A stretch of 64,000 bases of DNA from Brumimicrobium sp033722555 (lineage in GTDB: Bacteria; Bacteroidota; Bacteroidia; Flavobacteriales_D; Crocinitomicaceae), in the NCBI GenBank assembly GCA_033722555.1, contig JAWVYS010000009.1, forward strand, positions 17,852 through 81,851, written 5' to 3'. This document shows positions 1 to 10,700 of the stretch, in pieces. The notes under the pieces were generated by a model. It was not told where the DNA came from. It worked only from the letters and a program-made list of their open reading frames with translations, and made no database searches. Every line of letters begins with the position of its first letter. The stretch's first letter is position 1. The position numbers and the translations under genes are program-made.

Positions 1-1608
1 ATCGCCGTGATTTCCTGACCCGCCGCCTACTCCCATCGGAGACTCGCTGTAGCTCATTGGTGGAGGAAATGCACTGATCAGTTTCAACGGAGCACCCCAT
101 AACCCCGGAATGAGATAAAGTACAAATATCAGGGTAAAGGTTCCAAGCAAAGTTCTACCTACGGTCAAATTCTCCACAGGGCTATCGTGAGGCAAACGAA
201 TCTTTCCGAAAAGATAGATAGTCAAAACGATGAATATCCCTATCCAGATTGCGAGAAAAATCTCTCTTTCAAGCAGATGCAATTGCAAGGAAAGATCTGC
301 ATTGGATAAAAACTTAAATGCGAGTGCCAGTTCCAGGAAGCCCAAGGTTACTTTAACGGTATTCAACCATCCACCGGATTTCGGTAATGCATTCATCCAT
401 CCCGGAAATGCAGCAAAAAGCGCAAAAGGCAATGCAAGAGCAAGAGAGAAACCAAACATTCCAACGAGTGGAGCAACACCTCCTTCAGAAGCCGCCTGCA
501 CCAAAAGAGAGCCTACAATTGGACCGGTGCACGAAAATGAAACTAGTGCGAGGGCCAAAGCCATAAAAAATATTCCAATTAAACCTCCTTTATCTGCCCG
601 CTGATCCGCTTTGTTGATCCAGGAACTCGGAAGTCTGATCTCAAAAGCACCCAGAAAGGATATTGCGAAAAACACCAGTAATGCAAAAAATATAAGATTG
701 AACCATGGATTCGTTGACATCTCGTTGAGAACTTCAGCACCAAAAATGGCGGTTATCAGGGTACCCAAAAGAATATAAATTACGATAATCGAAATTCCGT
801 AAATGGTCGCATTTCTGATACCCTGAATCTTATTCTTACTTTGTTTGGTGAAAAAACTCACCGTCATTGGGATCATAGGAAAAACACAAGGAGTAAGCAG
901 AGCCGCGAATCCGCTGGCGAAAGAAAGTCCGAAAATAAGCCATAAGGATTTATTTTTCGTTGGTGTATCAGGAGTTTCGTTCGTCAAAACAGCCGTTTCA
1001 TCACCTTTCTCCTCCTCCGAAGTTGAAACAGTATCATTTTCAACGGTTTCAAGGGAATCTTTATTTCCTTCTTCCGTTTTTTCAATATCTCCGGATACCC
1101 CGTTTTCCTGACTCTCTGTCTGATCCGTTTTGATCTCCGAAGTTTCTTTGCATCCTTTCACCTTCACGGTAATTTCCTCAACATAGGGAAACAAGCATTT
1201 CACAGAATCACAAGGCTGAAAACCAAATTCAAATTTCAATTCAAAGTCTTTTTCAGAAAGCACTTTAAATTTCTGTTTGAGCACAATCTGTCCCTCATGA
1301 TAGACAAGGTTTTCTTTCGATTTCGCATCGAATTTTTTTATCGGTTTCGGTTCAATTATCCCTCCTACGAGCTCGTAATTCTTTGATTTTTTAAAATCCA
1401 TTGTGGTAGGAATCCCGAAATTATTCTCGGGTAAAGAGGTAGCATTGATATGCCAATGATCATCGATTTTCAACTTACCAATCAGGGTAGCTTCGCACCC
1501 GTTTTGCTGAACGGAAAAATCCCAGGAAACCTTATCCTCCGGCATTTCCTGAGCAAACAGTCCGAAAAAAATAAAAATACTGAAGCAAATATTAATAAAT
1601 TTTATCAT
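1..1608 (-). CDS. dsbD: Thiol:disulfide interchange protein DsbD, 3' end cut by the window edge
   Basis: Partial gene with 536 visible codons. DsbD passes electrons from cytoplasmic thioredoxin through the inner membrane to periplasmic reductases. Residues 1-19 are a signal peptide ending FGLFAQ. Residues about 20-175 form a periplasmic alpha domain with the cysteine pair CDSVKC near 132-137, followed by an acidic Ser/Thr/Glu linker. A multi-spanning CcdA-like core starts near residue 225 and shows LLTPCVFPM (about 238-246) and SFSCTGPIVG (Cys about 359), the two membrane cysteines. The C-terminal thioredoxin domain would lie left of the window. The start is the ATG at 1608, 12 bases after the stop of the upstream alpha-domain gene, so the two are probably co-transcribed. 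The family call is firm; whether the thioredoxin domain is present cannot be seen. Confidence 0.93.
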   Translation of the reverse strand, partial: MIKFINICFSIFIFFGLFAQEMPEDKVSWDFSVQQNGCEATLIGKLKIDDHWHINATSLPENNFGIPTTMDFKKSKNYELVGGIIEPKPIKKFDAKSKENLVYHEGQIVLKQKFKVLSEKDFELKFEFGFQPCDSVKCLFPYVEEITVKVKGCKETSEIKTDQTESQENGVSGDIEKTEEGNKDSLETVENDTVSTSEEEKGDETAVLTNETPDTPTKNKSLWLIFGLSFASGFAALLTPCVFPMIPMTVSFFTKQSKNKIQGIRNATIYGISIIVIYILLGTLITAIFGAEVLNEMSTNPWFNLIFFALLVFFAISFLGAFEIRLPSSWINKADQRADKGGLIGIFFMALALALVSFSCTGPIVGSLLVQAASEGGVAPLVGMFGFSLALALPFALFAAFPGWMNALPKSGGWLNTVKVTLGFLELALAFKFLSNADLSLQLHLLEREIFLAIWIGIFIVLTIYLFGKIRLPHDSPVENLTVGRTLLGTFTLIFVLYLIPGLWGAPLKLISAFPPPMSYSESPMGVGGGSGNHGD

Positions 1609-1620
1609 TTTCTATGATTC

Positions 1621-2040
1621 TTAAATAGCGATACTAAATTTTTCCAATCGAGGAGGTAAGCAACCTTGTTCATTGCATAACATGTAAACTATTTCAAACG
1701 AAATTTCTCCCTTTGCACCTTCTCTGATATTCTGAATAAAAATTACTTCGTCTTCAAAAAACGCGACATCAGAACCAAAGTCTTCGTCGTATATTTCTAT
1801 GGGCTGAGGCTCCCTAACCCGGCCATTCAGCAATTCGCTTCCCTTGATAAAATCAATGGTTGTAGGAATAGGTCCGGCATTCTCATCCATATGCAGACTG
1901 TATATATGCCAACCGGGTTCCAAATCCCCATGAATTATGAGTTGATTCTGATCGGAATGATAACTGATTTCCCATTCAATTTGTCCGGAAACAAACTGAG
2001 ACAACAGAATCAAAAGGAATATAGAAATCATTTTGTGCAT
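1621..2040 (-). CDS. Secreted DsbD alpha-domain-like protein
   Basis: A 139-residue protein with an N-terminal signal peptide (hydrophobic to about residue 19, ending VSGQ). The rest resembles the N-terminal alpha domain of DsbD: a beta-rich segment ending in the cysteine pair CNEQGC followed by LPP, the same pattern as CDSVKCFP in the adjacent DsbD. In DsbD this pair receives electrons from the membrane domain and hands them to periplasmic clients. As a free-standing domain next to full DsbD it may be a soluble electron shuttle or a paralogue with another client; that is inference. The ATG at 2040 directly begins the signal peptide. It is first in a two-gene unit with dsbD. Confidence 0.8.
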   Translation of the reverse strand: MHKMISIFLLILLSQFVSGQIEWEISYHSDQNQLIIHGDLEPGWHIYSLHMDENAGPIPTTIDFIKGSELLNGRVREPQPIEIYDEDFGSDVAFFEDEVIFIQNIREGAKGEISFEIVYMLCNEQGCLPPRLEKFSIAI

Positions 2041-2117
2041 TGACCAAAGTTAAAAATTCATTTTAGATTCCGTAATGAAATAATAAGGCCAATTCTTGTA
2101 AAGCTACTCGCTCGAAA

Positions 2118-2151
2118 TAAAAAAACCGTTTCAGTATGCCTGAAACGGTTT
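2118..2151 (-). terminator. Rho-independent terminator after pdhB
   Basis: A perfect 12-bp stem (arms 2123-2134 and 2140-2151) with a 5-base loop. Read on the minus strand it is followed by a run of seven T. It lies 24 bases beyond the pdhB stop codon and separates pdhB from the dsbD pair. Confidence 0.75.
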
Positions 2152-2174
2152 AATATGTATGTAAAAAACTATTT

Positions 2175-3155
2175 TTAATTTCTATACAAGGTCGCCTTTA
2201 TGGCCTTAACAACTCTTTCGACATTCGGAAGGGCCTCGTCGATAAGAACGGGGGAAAAAGGCAGCGGCGTATCTGACTGAGTCACACGGAATACCGGAGC
2301 ATCAAGATAATCGAAAGCATAACGTTGTAAATGATAAGCCATTTCGGAAGAAATTGAAGCCAGGGGCCAGGACTCCTCCACAATGACACATCGGTTCGTC
2401 TTTTTAATAGACTCAACCACAGTGTTATAATCAATGGGGCGAACGGTTCGTAGATCAATGATTTCACATGAAATACCTTCCTTTTCAAGTTCTTGAGCAG
2501 CCTCATAAACTACCTTGATAATTTTCCCGAAGGAAACAATTGTTACGTCCTTTCCTTTTCTTTTTATATCAGCCACTCCGATAGGAATGAGGTATTCTCC
2601 CTCAGGGATTTCACCTTTATCTCCGTACATCTTTTCTGATTCAAGGAAAACAACGGGATCGTCATCTCGGATAGCGGATTTAAGCAAACCTTTGGCATCT
2701 GCCGGGTTAGAAGGAGTTATCACCTTTAATCCCGGAACGTGAGCATAGAATGATTCGAAAGCCTGTGAGTGAGTAGCCGCCAACTGTCCTGCCTGACCAT
2801 TCCCTCCTCGAAAAACAATGGGACAATGATATTGTCCACCCGACATTTGAAGCATTTTTGCCGCACTATTAATGATTTGATCAGAAGCTAGCAGCGCAAA
2901 ATTCCAAGTCATAAACTCTACTATCGGTCTTAGTCCATTCATTGAAGCTCCCACACCGATACCCGCAAATCCTAGTTCAGCGATCGGCGTATCTATCACG
3001 CGCTTCGGTCCGAATTCATCAAGCATTCCTTTAGAAACTTTATATGCACCGTTATATTCGGCTACCTCCTCTCCCATTAAAAAAACATTCTCATCGCGGC
3101 GCATCTCCTCCGACATCGCCTCATTCAAAGCCTCTCTAAACTGAACTGTCTTCAT
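2175..3155 (-). CDS. pdhB: Pyruvate dehydrogenase E1 component, beta subunit
   Basis: A 326-residue transketolase-type E1 beta subunit. With the alpha subunit it decarboxylates pyruvate (or a related 2-oxoacid) using thiamine diphosphate and feeds the E2 lipoyl domain. Visible hallmarks are the opening REALNEAMSEEM, the EEVAEYNGAYKVSKG segment, RVIDTPIAE, FRGGNG, and the C-terminal transketolase_C domain with the SWPLASISSE region. The length is normal for the family. The alpha subunit is not adjacent: the genes on both sides are unrelated, so pdhA and the E2/E3 genes must be elsewhere. A strong hairpin follows the stop. It could instead serve a branched-chain complex, but this window also holds a fused E1 (12998-15091), making pyruvate the likelier substrate here. 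Confidence 0.9.
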   Translation of the reverse strand: MKTVQFREALNEAMSEEMRRDENVFLMGEEVAEYNGAYKVSKGMLDEFGPKRVIDTPIAELGFAGIGVGASMNGLRPIVEFMTWNFALLASDQIINSAAKMLQMSGGQYHCPIVFRGGNGQAGQLAATHSQAFESFYAHVPGLKVITPSNPADAKGLLKSAIRDDDPVVFLESEKMYGDKGEIPEGEYLIPIGVADIKRKGKDVTIVSFGKIIKVVYEAAQELEKEGISCEIIDLRTVRPIDYNTVVESIKKTNRCVIVEESWPLASISSEMAYHLQRYAFDYLDAPVFRVTQSDTPLPFSPVLIDEALPNVERVVKAIKATLYRN

Positions 3156-3352
3156 TATTGTTTAATTTTTAGATTGAATAGGATTCAGCTCCTTTTGCAG
3201 CGGTAAATCTAAGAAAAATTGATTTGACTGAAGTAGTTTTAAGTTCTTTTTTACACATTTAAAAAAAAGACAGCACACCAATCATATTTAATATATGCAA
3301 GAGAGCATTTTTTTGTACATTCGATCTCTTTAAGTTTAAGCCCATATAAACC

Positions 3353-4327
3353 ATGAAAAAAATAGGACTTTTTACTTCAGGAGGAGATTCTCCCGGTATG
3401 AATGCCGCGATTAGGGCTATTGTTAAATCTTCCATCCATTATGGTGTTATTCCTGTTGGAATCAAAAATGGATTTGAAGGAATGATGAATGGTGATTTCA
3501 AGGAGATGAGTTATTATGATGTGGACAACATTATTCATCTTGGGGGAACTGTTTTAGGTTCGGCACGTTCCGAAGCCTTCAAGACTAAAGATGGCCGAAA
3601 AATAGCAATCAGTCATTTAGAAAAAGAAGGAATTGAAGGTCTAATCGTCATAGGAGGAGACGGTTCATTTACCGGCGCTAACATTTTGTCACAGGAAACC
3701 GATATCCCCATGATCGGATTGCCGGGAACGATTGACAACGACCTTTTCGGAACAGAAGCTACCATTGGTTATGATACCGCTCTGAATACCATTGTGAGTG
3801 CCATAGACAAGATCCGTGATACTGCCTCCTCCCACAGAAGGATTTTTCTTGTTGAGGTAATGGGACGAAATTCAGGTTTTTTGGCTTTGAATTCCGCGAT
3901 CGCATCTGGAGCAGAATCTGTTTTAATACCCGAAACGGTAACGAATATTGAAGAACTGGCCGAGCAGATCAGAACTCAAAACAAGGGTAGACGCAGCAGT
4001 ATTATAGTTGTTGCCGAAGGGGATGATGCCGGAGGCGCCGTAGACATCATGCGGCAATTAAAACCTCGCTTAAACGATTTTGACTTCAGAACAACCATTC
4101 TAGGACACGTTCAACGAGGAGGTTCGCCAACCTATTTCGACCGGGCTTTAGCTACCCGCTCAGGAGTGTATGCCGTGGAATTATTGCTCAACGGAGAAAG
4201 CCATAAAATGATAGGAATTTCTGCAGATCAATTGATTCTCACTCCTATTAAAGATGCCATAGAAAAAAGCGCACACCCGGACTTATCCAAAGAAGAAATT
4301 TTAAGGAAAATGTTGACGAGCAAGTGA
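3353..4327 (+). CDS. pfkA: ATP-dependent 6-phosphofructokinase
   Basis: A 324-residue PfkA that phosphorylates fructose 6-phosphate in glycolysis. The nucleotide loop SGGDSPGMN (residues 9-17), GGDGS at 101-105 and the catalytic TIDND at 126-130 are all present. Gly at position 104 is the ATP-type residue; pyrophosphate-dependent enzymes carry Asp there. LGHVQRGGSPT is the allosteric/substrate segment. Length matches the bacterial PfkA group. The ATG at 3353 gives the normal N-terminus MKKIGLFTSGG. It is divergent from pdhB and is followed by a decayed sequence instead of an operon partner. Confidence 0.97.
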   Translation: MKKIGLFTSGGDSPGMNAAIRAIVKSSIHYGVIPVGIKNGFEGMMNGDFKEMSYYDVDNIIHLGGTVLGSARSEAFKTKDGRKIAISHLEKEGIEGLIVIGGDGSFTGANILSQETDIPMIGLPGTIDNDLFGTEATIGYDTALNTIVSAIDKIRDTASSHRRIFLVEVMGRNSGFLALNSAIASGAESVLIPETVTNIEELAEQIRTQNKGRRSSIIVVAEGDDAGGAVDIMRQLKPRLNDFDFRTTILGHVQRGGSPTYFDRALATRSGVYAVELLLNGESHKMIGISADQLILTPIKDAIEKSAHPDLSKEEILRKMLTSK

Positions 4328-4364
4328 TTAAAAATGTTTTTTTGTGATGTAGTTTGATCTATAA

Positions 4365-4677
4365 AAAATCACGTATAAACGCAATCTTTTTGACTCAACT
4401 GCCGTTTTAATTTCAGGTTCAGATAATTCAGTTCATCAAAACTTATACTCTACTGTTCACAAAGTTTATAGCTCAAAAATAAACTATTACAGACTAAAAC
4501 AGTACGACTATGACGGAACTGAATCGGATCTAGGTACAATATCCTGTCGATAATCGATAAGAAATTAAACTTATAAAGCGTGTAAATTCCTTAGGAAGGG
4601 TAGTAGATGAAACCTATAAAGGAATCGTCTTTGAATACTATAGTGACGGCAGCGTAAAACAGGTCTACCAAAAGTAA
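4365..4677 (+). pseudogene. Decayed remnant of a T9SS type A C-terminal sorting domain
   Basis: No intact gene lies between 4328 and 4752, but three successive frames give one recognisable sequence. Frame A (to about 4542) reads KINYYRLKQYDYDGTESD, the pattern that precedes T9SS type A sorting domains. After a one-base shift comes SIIDKKL (from about 4547). After a second one-base shift comes KRVNSLGRVVDE and then GIVFEYYSDGSVKQ, ending at a stop at 4675-4677. Both shifts go the same way, as single-base deletions would. An in-frame stop at 4362-4364 closes the left side and there is no start codon, so the cargo domain is gone. It is a 3' relic of a secreted protein gene. Confidence 0.7.
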
Positions 4678-4697
4678 GCTGAAGAAAAATAAATATT

Positions 4698-4734
4698 AAG
4701 AGAAAGGTTTGAACAATGTCAGTCCTCTCTCTTA
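4698..4734 (-). terminator. Probable terminator of the alpha-2-macroglobulin gene
   Basis: Inverted repeat with arms 4698-4707 and 4724-4733, ten pairs with one mismatch and a 16-base loop. On the minus strand it is followed by a T-rich stretch. It lies just past the stop of the large minus-strand gene. The loop is long, so the call is moderate. Confidence 0.4.
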
Positions 4735-4752
4735 CATTTTATTCCACTACTC

Positions 4753-7700
4753 TCACCGTCCCACGCTGATCACATCCCCGCCGCTATGCGCCACAAATTC
4801 CGGAGCATACATACATTGAACAGTAGCATTACCGCTATCAAACCTTCCTGAATTCGTTACAAAAACCTCGTAGGTAAACACGTGGGTCCCCTTCGGTAAA
4901 TTATCGATGAAATAATTCATAGATACATCCCGGGGAGATTGATAATACCACAAACCGTTTCGCCAGAAATGTCGGCTAACTCCCATTTTCGGTTCAAATC
5001 CCGCCGGACGCAAGTCTTTTATATGTACGAACTCCAGATCATTCTTCACAGTAACCACCAGTTCTATACTCACTCGGTCTCCTACTTTAAATAACGTATC
5101 CGGAACAAATTGATCTCCTTTATCTCCGGCAACTACCTTGCGATAGGTTTTTCGAATTTGTATTTCAGCGTTTGATGAAGCCTTAACCTTACTCATATCC
5201 TCGAAATACTTCCAGTACACGGCTCCATATGACGGGGTAGCAGTAGGCTTGTCGATTATTATCTCGGCCAAGTTTTTATTCACCTCGCCACCGCTCCAGG
5301 TTGTTTGCAAATGCCCTAAACCCGGAGTCACTTCAACAAATCGCTCATCGGGTTTGACAGTTTCAGAATATACCAGTTGTTCACTTCCAATCCTTATTAC
5401 AGGCAGCTTGGTATCCTCTAAATAATCCGTCCCGTTTAACAAAAGGGCATACGTTGCCAACGCTGTGGATTTCGTACTTTCCCAGGCATTGCTTCGTTTT
5501 TGCAAGATGAGCCATAAACGAAGTTTGTCGACCTCTTGCTGTGATGCCCCCGCTTTACTGAAAAATTCAATGATCAATGCTTGAGTAACTATTTTATCCT
5601 CGTCCCAATAATAGCCGCCATCATTCTCTGGAAAATACGTTCCTTTTGATTGTTCTGTTTTTGCACGGTCTCTCAAGGAAGCTAAAATCATCTGACTGTA
5701 TTTCTGATCGTTTTGATTCAAAAAGTACATACCCGCCATAGCCTGCTGCTGAAGACTCAGTTTAGACCAGTGTTTGGCCAGTTTTCCGTGTAGGAAGGTT
5801 TTTACCTCCTTCGTTTTTGGATTATCGTTTCCTTTAAAATAAGCCGTTGAATAAAGCCAGTGCAGATCAAGAGAAGATATAGTATAATTCGATCTCTGTT
5901 TTTCAGTCATTTCCTTGTAATCTTCCACATGATCATCATTCAGAAAGCTAATCGCTCTATCAACGATACTTTGAGCATCACCGGTCAGATCAATTCCTAA
6001 ATTTTTCAAATGGCCAAATCCCGAAACTATGTGCTGAGTAATATAGACATTGGATCTGTTCCCTCCGAACCAGCCAAAACCGCCATCGCTGTTCTGCTTT
6101 TGCTTCAGCAATCTTAACGCCTTTTCCTGGCTTCTTGAAAGCTTGTCCATTTCGAATAACTCACCTATCCTCTTTCTTCGCTCAGATTCACTCTTCGCTT
6201 CCAGCACCCACGGAGTTTCTTCTAGTAAAACAGTCTTTAATTGTTCATTTTTTTCAAGCTGACTCATAAACACCTCAGGGGACTGACTTCGCCACGTTTC
6301 AAATAGAGTTTTAATTTTTGGCTTGTTTTCTATGACATTTCTGGCCAGGCTATTGGCGTAATACCGGGAAAAAACCTGTTCTGAACATTCATAAGGATAC
6401 TCCTGCAAATAAGGCAGCGCCAGAACTGCACTCCACGCCGGATTGGACGTATATTCGAAAGTCACTCGTTCGTTTCTCAAACTTTGAGATTTATTTTCCT
6501 TCAGCGAACTAAAAGTTAAGGTACTTTTTCCTTTTTCCGTTAAAACAAAGGGAAAAGCTTCGGTAATTAACTGTCTGTTTGAAAGTACAGGAATTGGTTT
6601 CTGTTCTCCATCGCTGAAGGCATTATTCGCTGCTGTTATCTTATAACTAATGAGGCCCAGTTGATCCGTGAGGTCTAAATTCCAGATCACTTCTTTTGAC
6701 TGATTAGCCGGAACACTGAGTCGCTGAGTTCGAGGTTGACGCCCAATCAAATTCAGTGGCTGTTCGGTAACAGGATCAAAAAAGGTGAGTTCAACCTCTA
6801 CCTCCTGCACCGAATCAGTCAAATTCACCACCTTCGAAGCAAAATCAAAACGATCGCCGGACCTGAAAAATCGTGGAGCATTTGAAGTCACCATCAAGGG
6901 TTTTTGAGCAACAACTTCCAAATTGATATTACCCGTTTTCAATTCCTTTGTATGTGCCAAAGCCATAAATTTCCATTCGGTAAGTGACTCAGGCAAGGTG
7001 AATTCTACCACAAACTCGCCTTTTTCATTTGTTCGAAGGTCAGGAAGAAAAAAAGCTGTTTCATTAAAATTTTCCCGAATCTGAACGGGCTGAGTATTAT
7101 TTTCTACGGTTGCTTTCTTGTCTTTACTCAAATGCTCTTTTTTCAGCTTTTCATTTGATTTCTGATCCACTCCGGATAGGACAGCAACCTCCTCAAGAGC
7201 TTCCGGTTCGGCCATAGTGTCTTCAGACCGGGCAAATCGAGCAGATACCGACCGCATAACTGAACCGTCAGCTCTATCCTCGTCTACCGAATAATATGCA
7301 TAGTCATTATAGTATCGGCCGATATGCATATCAATGATCTTCCTGTAATGATTTTCCAATCTTTGTAACTTGTATACATTTGAGTACCAGCCCCCCTGAC
7401 TCGTGGCGGTTGTTACATGTCTTTCAGAAGGTCCGCGCCAGTCAGGGTAATAATAATTTCCGTAATAGGGCCAAAGACTCCAGCTGTTTGACGAAAACTG
7501 ATCGAGAGATGCATCATACATTCCTGCACAGATCTCTGCTGCTATTTTTTCCGCATCTTTTCCGGTAAGTGTAAAACGCCATTCTTCCTTTTGACCGGGC
7601 AACAACTTATTTCTAAACGTTTTGGTTTTGATTACCAACTCCTTGTTATCAAATGGTATATACACGGATTGGCTCTCGGTGTATGCTTTCCCATCGTAAA

Positions 7701-10700
7701 TCAGGACCACATGGTACGAAATATTCCCCCGATCCTTTTCGGAAATTGTATAACTTATCTCCTTTCTGTCTTTGAGATATACCCATTTTTCCATGATCAC
7801 CTCCTCACCTCTTCGTAGTTGCACGTATGCCTGCGCATTTCGAAAGGAAGAACCTAACTGAAATTTAATCGTTTCCCCAACATTCGCATGAGAGGAGGAA
7901 ATATAGCTCCAGAGCTCAGCTGGTTTGGGAAGCTCTTTAGATTTGAGATCAATCACCGAAATTTCACGAGACGTACGAATGGTGTCGCCTTCTCTCGAAA
8001 GCGTGTAAGCTTCAAGGCGGAAATTACCTTGTTCACTGTTAATCAGTTTATTGACTTCAATGGAATCACCCACCTTAAACTTAACTGTTCTCACAAGCAC
8101 TTCTTTCTTCGTTTCGTGATCAAAATTACTCAAAGGTGAATAAGGAAATAATTGCTTCCATTTTTCCTCATCGAATTTCTTAAACTCTGCATCACTCCAT
8201 ATCCTTGACTGGAATTGAGGGGAATATTCAGTACGATAAACCTTTATTTCACCGCTGTATCCTTCCTGTTCTTTGCCTGCCATGTTGAGTACTTTCATCA
8301 CAGCCTTTTTCGAATTACCCGCAATAATTTCAGACGGACCGGTGTAGGTCAGTTGCAATCCTGTTTTACTCAAATTCAAATCAGTGCGGGCCTCATGCGT
8401 TTCCCCTGAGATATCCGAAACCTCAGCAATTATCTCAAAGTTATAATAGGCATATTCCGGGGAATTCGGATCTGTTTTTGCATGAAATTCAATATTGAAC
8501 TCTCCGTTTTCATCCGAAACAGTTTCTCTGTCCAAAACGAGGTCGCGTCCCTGGTCATTTGCACCGTAATACCTCCAGTAGGTATTCCAAGTTCTGTATA
8601 TCTTGTAGTTTACTTTGGCTCCCGAAACCGGGTAACCTGCAAAGGCTTTTACCTTGCCGATGACCTTTACGGAGTCATTCAGTTTTGCTTCACCCTCCGG
8701 CTGTTCGATCATCGCTTCAAAAGTGGGGCGTTTGTATTCTTCAACAAGAAACGAGCTGCTATAATTTTGATAGTTGTTCACTCCTTTCAAAAACCGACTC
8801 TCGATAGTAAATTGCCCAAGTGAACCGGTCATCGGCAGAACAAAAGATCCGTGAAGCGAACCAAAGTCATTGGTGATAAGGGTGGTTGTATAAACATCAT
8901 TCCAGGAATTGTCGTACACCTTAACCTCTATACTTTCTCCCGCTTTAACCTTATAATCATTGTCCTTCCCTTTGTAAGCAATCAATTTGAAGTAAACAGT
9001 TTGACCCGGCCTGTAGATTGCTCGATCCGTCAATATCTGGATACGGTCTTCCGGTTGTTCATAGTGATAATCATAAAAATAATCATGAGAAGACAGTTTC
9101 GATTGCTTATAGGTCACAATATAAGTGATAATCTCTTGACTTATTTTCGCTCTATACCATCCGTCTCCGTCAGTAGCTCCCGTCTTGTTTGGCGTGTTCG
9201 GTAGGATTTTAAAATTTCTGTCATAATAAATTTCTACCTTGGCTCCTTCAATTTCTTCACCACTTTTATAATCTGTAACCAAAAAATCTATGCCTTCGTC
9301 ACTTTTCAGGGTTTTGACGAGAATTTCGGTAACAGTAAAGGCAAATAAGGTCTTAGGAGAATCTCTCCAAGTTGAATCCGAAAATATTAAATCATTGATG
9401 CTTTTATCTTTTTCCGTAATAAGAATGAAATAGTCTCCGCCTTGTTCCACCGGGTCCAGTAAAGTAGATGTTTCCCTTGTCTGAAAATCTCCTTTATCGG
9501 TAAAATTGAAAAATGTTTCACGAATTAATTTCGACTTCCCGGTTCGGATAAATTCCCTATAATCGATGCGCTGATTGTATTCTTTGGGAAGGGTATAAAT
9601 CTGTAGTTTTACTTCCTCGATGTTTGCATGTTTGAACTTAACCGGTAAGGGATCACCGGGATAAGCCATGTTCTGCATCTCTAACGCGACCTGCGGCTGT
9701 TCAATGATACGAATCAGTTCCTGGATCAGTTCGGAAAAATCATTATTGGGAAAAAGACGCATCTCCTTTTTAAGGAGTTCATATGCCTCTTTTATTTCCT
9801 TTTCTACCGCGGGATTGGATCGAAAATGATAGTTTTTACCGGCATCATACTTCAATCTGGCTATTTCATACAGAAACTTTGAACGTGCAGAATGATCTCC
9901 GTAATAATCAAAAGCACTTTGCCATTTTTCGCGCTTTTCCTCCTGAAGTTGCTCGGTTGCATAAAGCAATCGTTGATAATGGTTTTTACTCAGAATGTCT
10001 TTTTCTTTTAAGTGAAAGGCTTCCAGTTTTTGATAAATGGAGAGTACCTTATATTTAAGCGACGGTTTAGCAAAATCCGCTTTTATAAATGCATCCGGAT
10101 TCAAAAACCACTGTTCGTTTGGTACTCCGGCGTGTTTAAGTTCGTAATAACGTGTGTAGTAATAATTGTGATAAAATGCAATGAGCTGATGCGCCACATA
10201 GTCAAAAACGGTTGGATAAAGTTCTTCGTCCTTTTTCACCCGAAGAAGATAACTTTTATGAGGACCGAAGCTAAAAGACTGCAAGGAAGACAGTTCATTT
10301 GCTGTACGTTCCAGTCGATCAAATACATAATTCGCCTGACCTTCTGTTGAACCAAGACGAAGTGTATCGCCTCCAGCAATTCGCGGCTTCGGATCTGCAC
10401 CGTAAGGTACCCAGTAACGATGCTGATTGACAAAACTACCCACCAGAACAGTGGTTGCTAGAGATTTCGCCGGCTGGTGCAATCGGGTGGTAATGCTGTC
10501 TAATTTAACGTAAAGCTCAACTCGTTCATCAGGTTCCAGGGGAGCAAGTGTTGCTGAAAAATGCTGAAAAGCCTTAACAATGTTTGTATCCGATTTTGAA
10601 GCAATGCCTTTTTCCAAAATAGACCATAACACCTCGCGAGCCGTATTCGGTTGATTTACTTTCATCAAGGAATCGAAGACTTGCCAATCTCCCTCAGGAG

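Noticed and set aside
3312..3338. TTTG and TAAGTTTA upstream of pfkA as a promoter
   Set aside because: The spacing is 15 bases, shorter than the 19-21 expected, and the -7 box ends in A instead of G.
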